This document shows positions 5,338 to 6,362 of a stretch of 6,362 bases of DNA, piece by piece (the stretch's first letter is position 1; each line of letters opens with the position of its first letter). The DNA comes from an uncultured Collinsella sp. (lineage in GTDB: Bacteria; Actinomycetota; Coriobacteriia; Coriobacteriales; Coriobacteriaceae): NCBI GenBank assembly GCA_900553475.1, contig USEF01000097.1:1-6362 (forward strand), in the 5' to 3' direction. The position numbers and the translations under genes are program-made. The notes beneath the pieces are model-generated. The model did not search any database and had not been told where the DNA came from. It saw only the letters and a list, made by a program, of their open reading frames with translations.

Positions 5338-5844
5338 ATGGCGCTTCCTATGGTTTACGGCGGTCCCGGCCGGTATGTTCAGGGGCCGGGCGAACTGTCG
5401 CGTCAAGGCAGGTATTTGTCATGGTTGGGCTGCGCTGCCTATGTCTTGTTTGACCAGGGCACCGAGGATCGGCTGTGCAGGCAGATCGTCGATGGATTTC
5501 TGGACGAAGATCTAAGCGAGCCGTTCTTTAAGATTTATGACGGTCCGTGTACGGAAGAGGCCGTTGTCGAAATGGCTAAGGAAGCCCAGGCCGAGTATTG
5601 CGACATGGTGGTGGGTATTGGCGGCGGCAAGATGCTCGATATCGCCAAGGCCGTTGCGTTTTATGCCGAGTTGCCGTTGTGCGTATGCCCCACGGCGGCG
5701 TCGATGGACGGTCCGTGCAGCGTGATTTCCGATGGCGATCTGCAGGGTGTTGCAAATGCGGTCTTTAGAAACGAGCGCAACATGGCCAACGAGCAGGCCA
5801 AAGTGACCAAACAAAAGCTCGTGCAGCTCATGTGCGAGGCATAG
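5338..5844 (+). pseudogene. Internally deleted glycerol dehydrogenase paralogue (open frame, catalytic domain missing)
   Basis: Encodes 168 residues, under half the family length, with no internal stop. Residues 1-131 align end to end with GldA residues 1-128: RYVQGPGEL for KYIQGPDEL, GIGGGKMLDIAKAVAFYAELP for GVGGGKILDTAKAVAYYLESP, CPTAASMDGPCSVIS for CPTIASTDAPCSALS. The next residues are already a C-terminal tail: DGDLQGVANAVFRNER resembles the GldA segment TPEMVANAILGADALG. About 213 residues (roughly 640 bases), with all three metal ligands, are missing in frame. The tail (ANEQAKVTKQKLVQLMCEA) is longer than that of GldA. No strong ribosome site precedes the ATG (GAAGGG lies about 12 bases upstream). 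Codons are less selective than in gldA, with more TTG, TTT and GTT. It should not be a dehydrogenase. It is probably a decaying copy, though a retained nucleotide-binding domain product cannot be excluded. Confidence 0.75.
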
Positions 5845-5875
5845 TTTGGCACTTGATTGACCTTGTGCAATCGAG

Positions 5876-5904
5876 GCGGCGATAGGCCATGGGCTATTTG
5901 CCGC
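5876..5904. promoter_or_regulatory. Imperfect palindrome / hairpin upstream of the iron-sulfur protein gene
   Basis: ATAGGCCATGGGCTAT (5882-5897) is a 16-bp near-palindrome with one mismatched pair. Outer arms GCGGC (5876-5880) and GCCGC (5900-5904) can extend it with a small bulge. There is no T-run, so it is not a terminator. A TTGACC lies at 5857-5862, but without a good -10 at normal spacing. Operator or leader hairpin are both possible. Confidence 0.35.
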
Positions 5905-5980
5905 AAAGGTGCTCCGCGTGTAATTTGCCCGAGGCGTGGGCCGATAGCGTATCATTATCTCTTGCTTGTTTGCACTGCTC

Positions 5981-5989
5981 AGGGAGGGG
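5981..5989 (+). promoter_or_regulatory. Ribosome binding site of the iron-sulfur protein gene
   Basis: AGGGAGGGG with a GGAGG core 8 bases before the ATG at 5996. This is strong support for that start. Confidence 0.75.
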
Positions 5990-5995
5990 CCGCGC

Positions 5996-6362
5996 ATGGC
6001 GCAGGAACACGATCTGTTTGATGACATTATCGAGATCAGCAAGGGTTTCGACTTTCTTAAAAACCCGCTTGGCGGCGTGACCGATGCACTCGATCCATCG
6101 GCGCCGCAGTGGAATCCTGCCGACTACAAGGAGCGCCCGCGCGGCAACACCATTCCGTGCTTGACCTGCAAAAACGAAAAAAGCGGCTGCACCGCGTGCA
6201 TGGACGTGTGCCCGGTCAACGCTATCGAGGTCGAGGAAGACGCCATCGAGATCCTCGACTCCTGTCGCAAGTGCGGCCTGTGCGCCGCTGCCTGTCCGAC
6301 CGAGGCGATCATCTCGCCGCGCCTTGCACCCAAAAACGTCTACGACGACATTGTCTCGGCGG
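5996..6362 (+). CDS. Protein with two [4Fe-4S] ferredoxin-type motifs, N-terminal part (cut by window edge)
   Basis: 122 residues are visible with no stop before the window ends. A hydrophilic lead of about 54 residues (MAQEHDLFDDIIEISKGFDF...) carries no signal peptide or twin-arginine motif. Then come two iron-sulfur motifs. The first is C55-x2-C58-x6-C65-x2-C68-x3-C72-P followed by VNAI. The second is C90-x2-C93-x2-C96-x3-C100-P followed by TEAI. This is a dicluster ferredoxin pattern, with one cysteine more than two clusters need and an expanded first motif. The product is probably a cytoplasmic electron carrier or the electron-transfer domain of a larger oxidoreductase or maturation factor; the missing C-terminus decides. 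It lies 151 bases after the deleted gldA copy and likely has its own promoter, so a functional link with the dehydrogenases is not shown. I do not recognise a specific family. Confidence 0.85.
   Translation, partial: MAQEHDLFDDIIEISKGFDFLKNPLGGVTDALDPSAPQWNPADYKERPRGNTIPCLTCKNEKSGCTACMDVCPVNAIEVEEDAIEILDSCRKCGLCAAACPTEAIISPRLAPKNVYDDIVSA

Overview
The window looks like chromosomal DNA from a high-GC, gut-type actinobacterium. Coriobacteriia such as Collinsella or a close relative is my best guess. The reasons are GC-rich coding sequence with strong C/G third-position bias, Shine-Dalgarno sites ahead of most genes, a MurT-type Mur ligase, and anaerobe-style enzymes (iron alcohol dehydrogenase, glycerol dehydrogenase, ferredoxin). 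The genus is an inference from style, not from a search.

Left part (1-2319), minus strand: reading leftwards there are two adjacent TPR-like helical proteins of unknown function. They overlap by one base (TAATG), and I judge them to be diverged paralogues. About 45 bases further on comes the N-terminus of murT, the lipid II isoglutaminyl synthase Mur-ligase subunit, which runs off the window edge. The three genes look like one transcription unit.

Middle (2320-2830): a roughly 510-base divergent intergenic region with no convincing gene. It holds an 11-bp perfect tandem repeat, several micro-repeats, two AAACGTTT palindromes, a weak promoter candidate on each strand, and two good hairpins in the presumed leader of the rightward gene.

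Right part (2831-6362), plus strand: an iron-containing alcohol dehydrogenase; a strong intrinsic terminator placed only 16 bases before the next start codon; a full-length glycerol dehydrogenase (gldA); a second terminator with overlapping alternative hairpins; an in-frame internally deleted glycerol dehydrogenase paralogue; and the start of a protein with two [4Fe-4S] motifs, cut by the window edge.

The three dehydrogenase-type genes belong to the same superfamily (Fe-ADH / glycerol dehydrogenase / dehydroquinate synthase fold). The two intact ones fit NAD(P)H recycling in fermentation: aldehyde to alcohol, and glycerol to dihydroxyacetone. I see no clearly new multi-gene system. The most notable items are the internally deleted gldA paralogue, the terminator arrangement around gldA, and the uncharacterised TPR-like pair next to murT.
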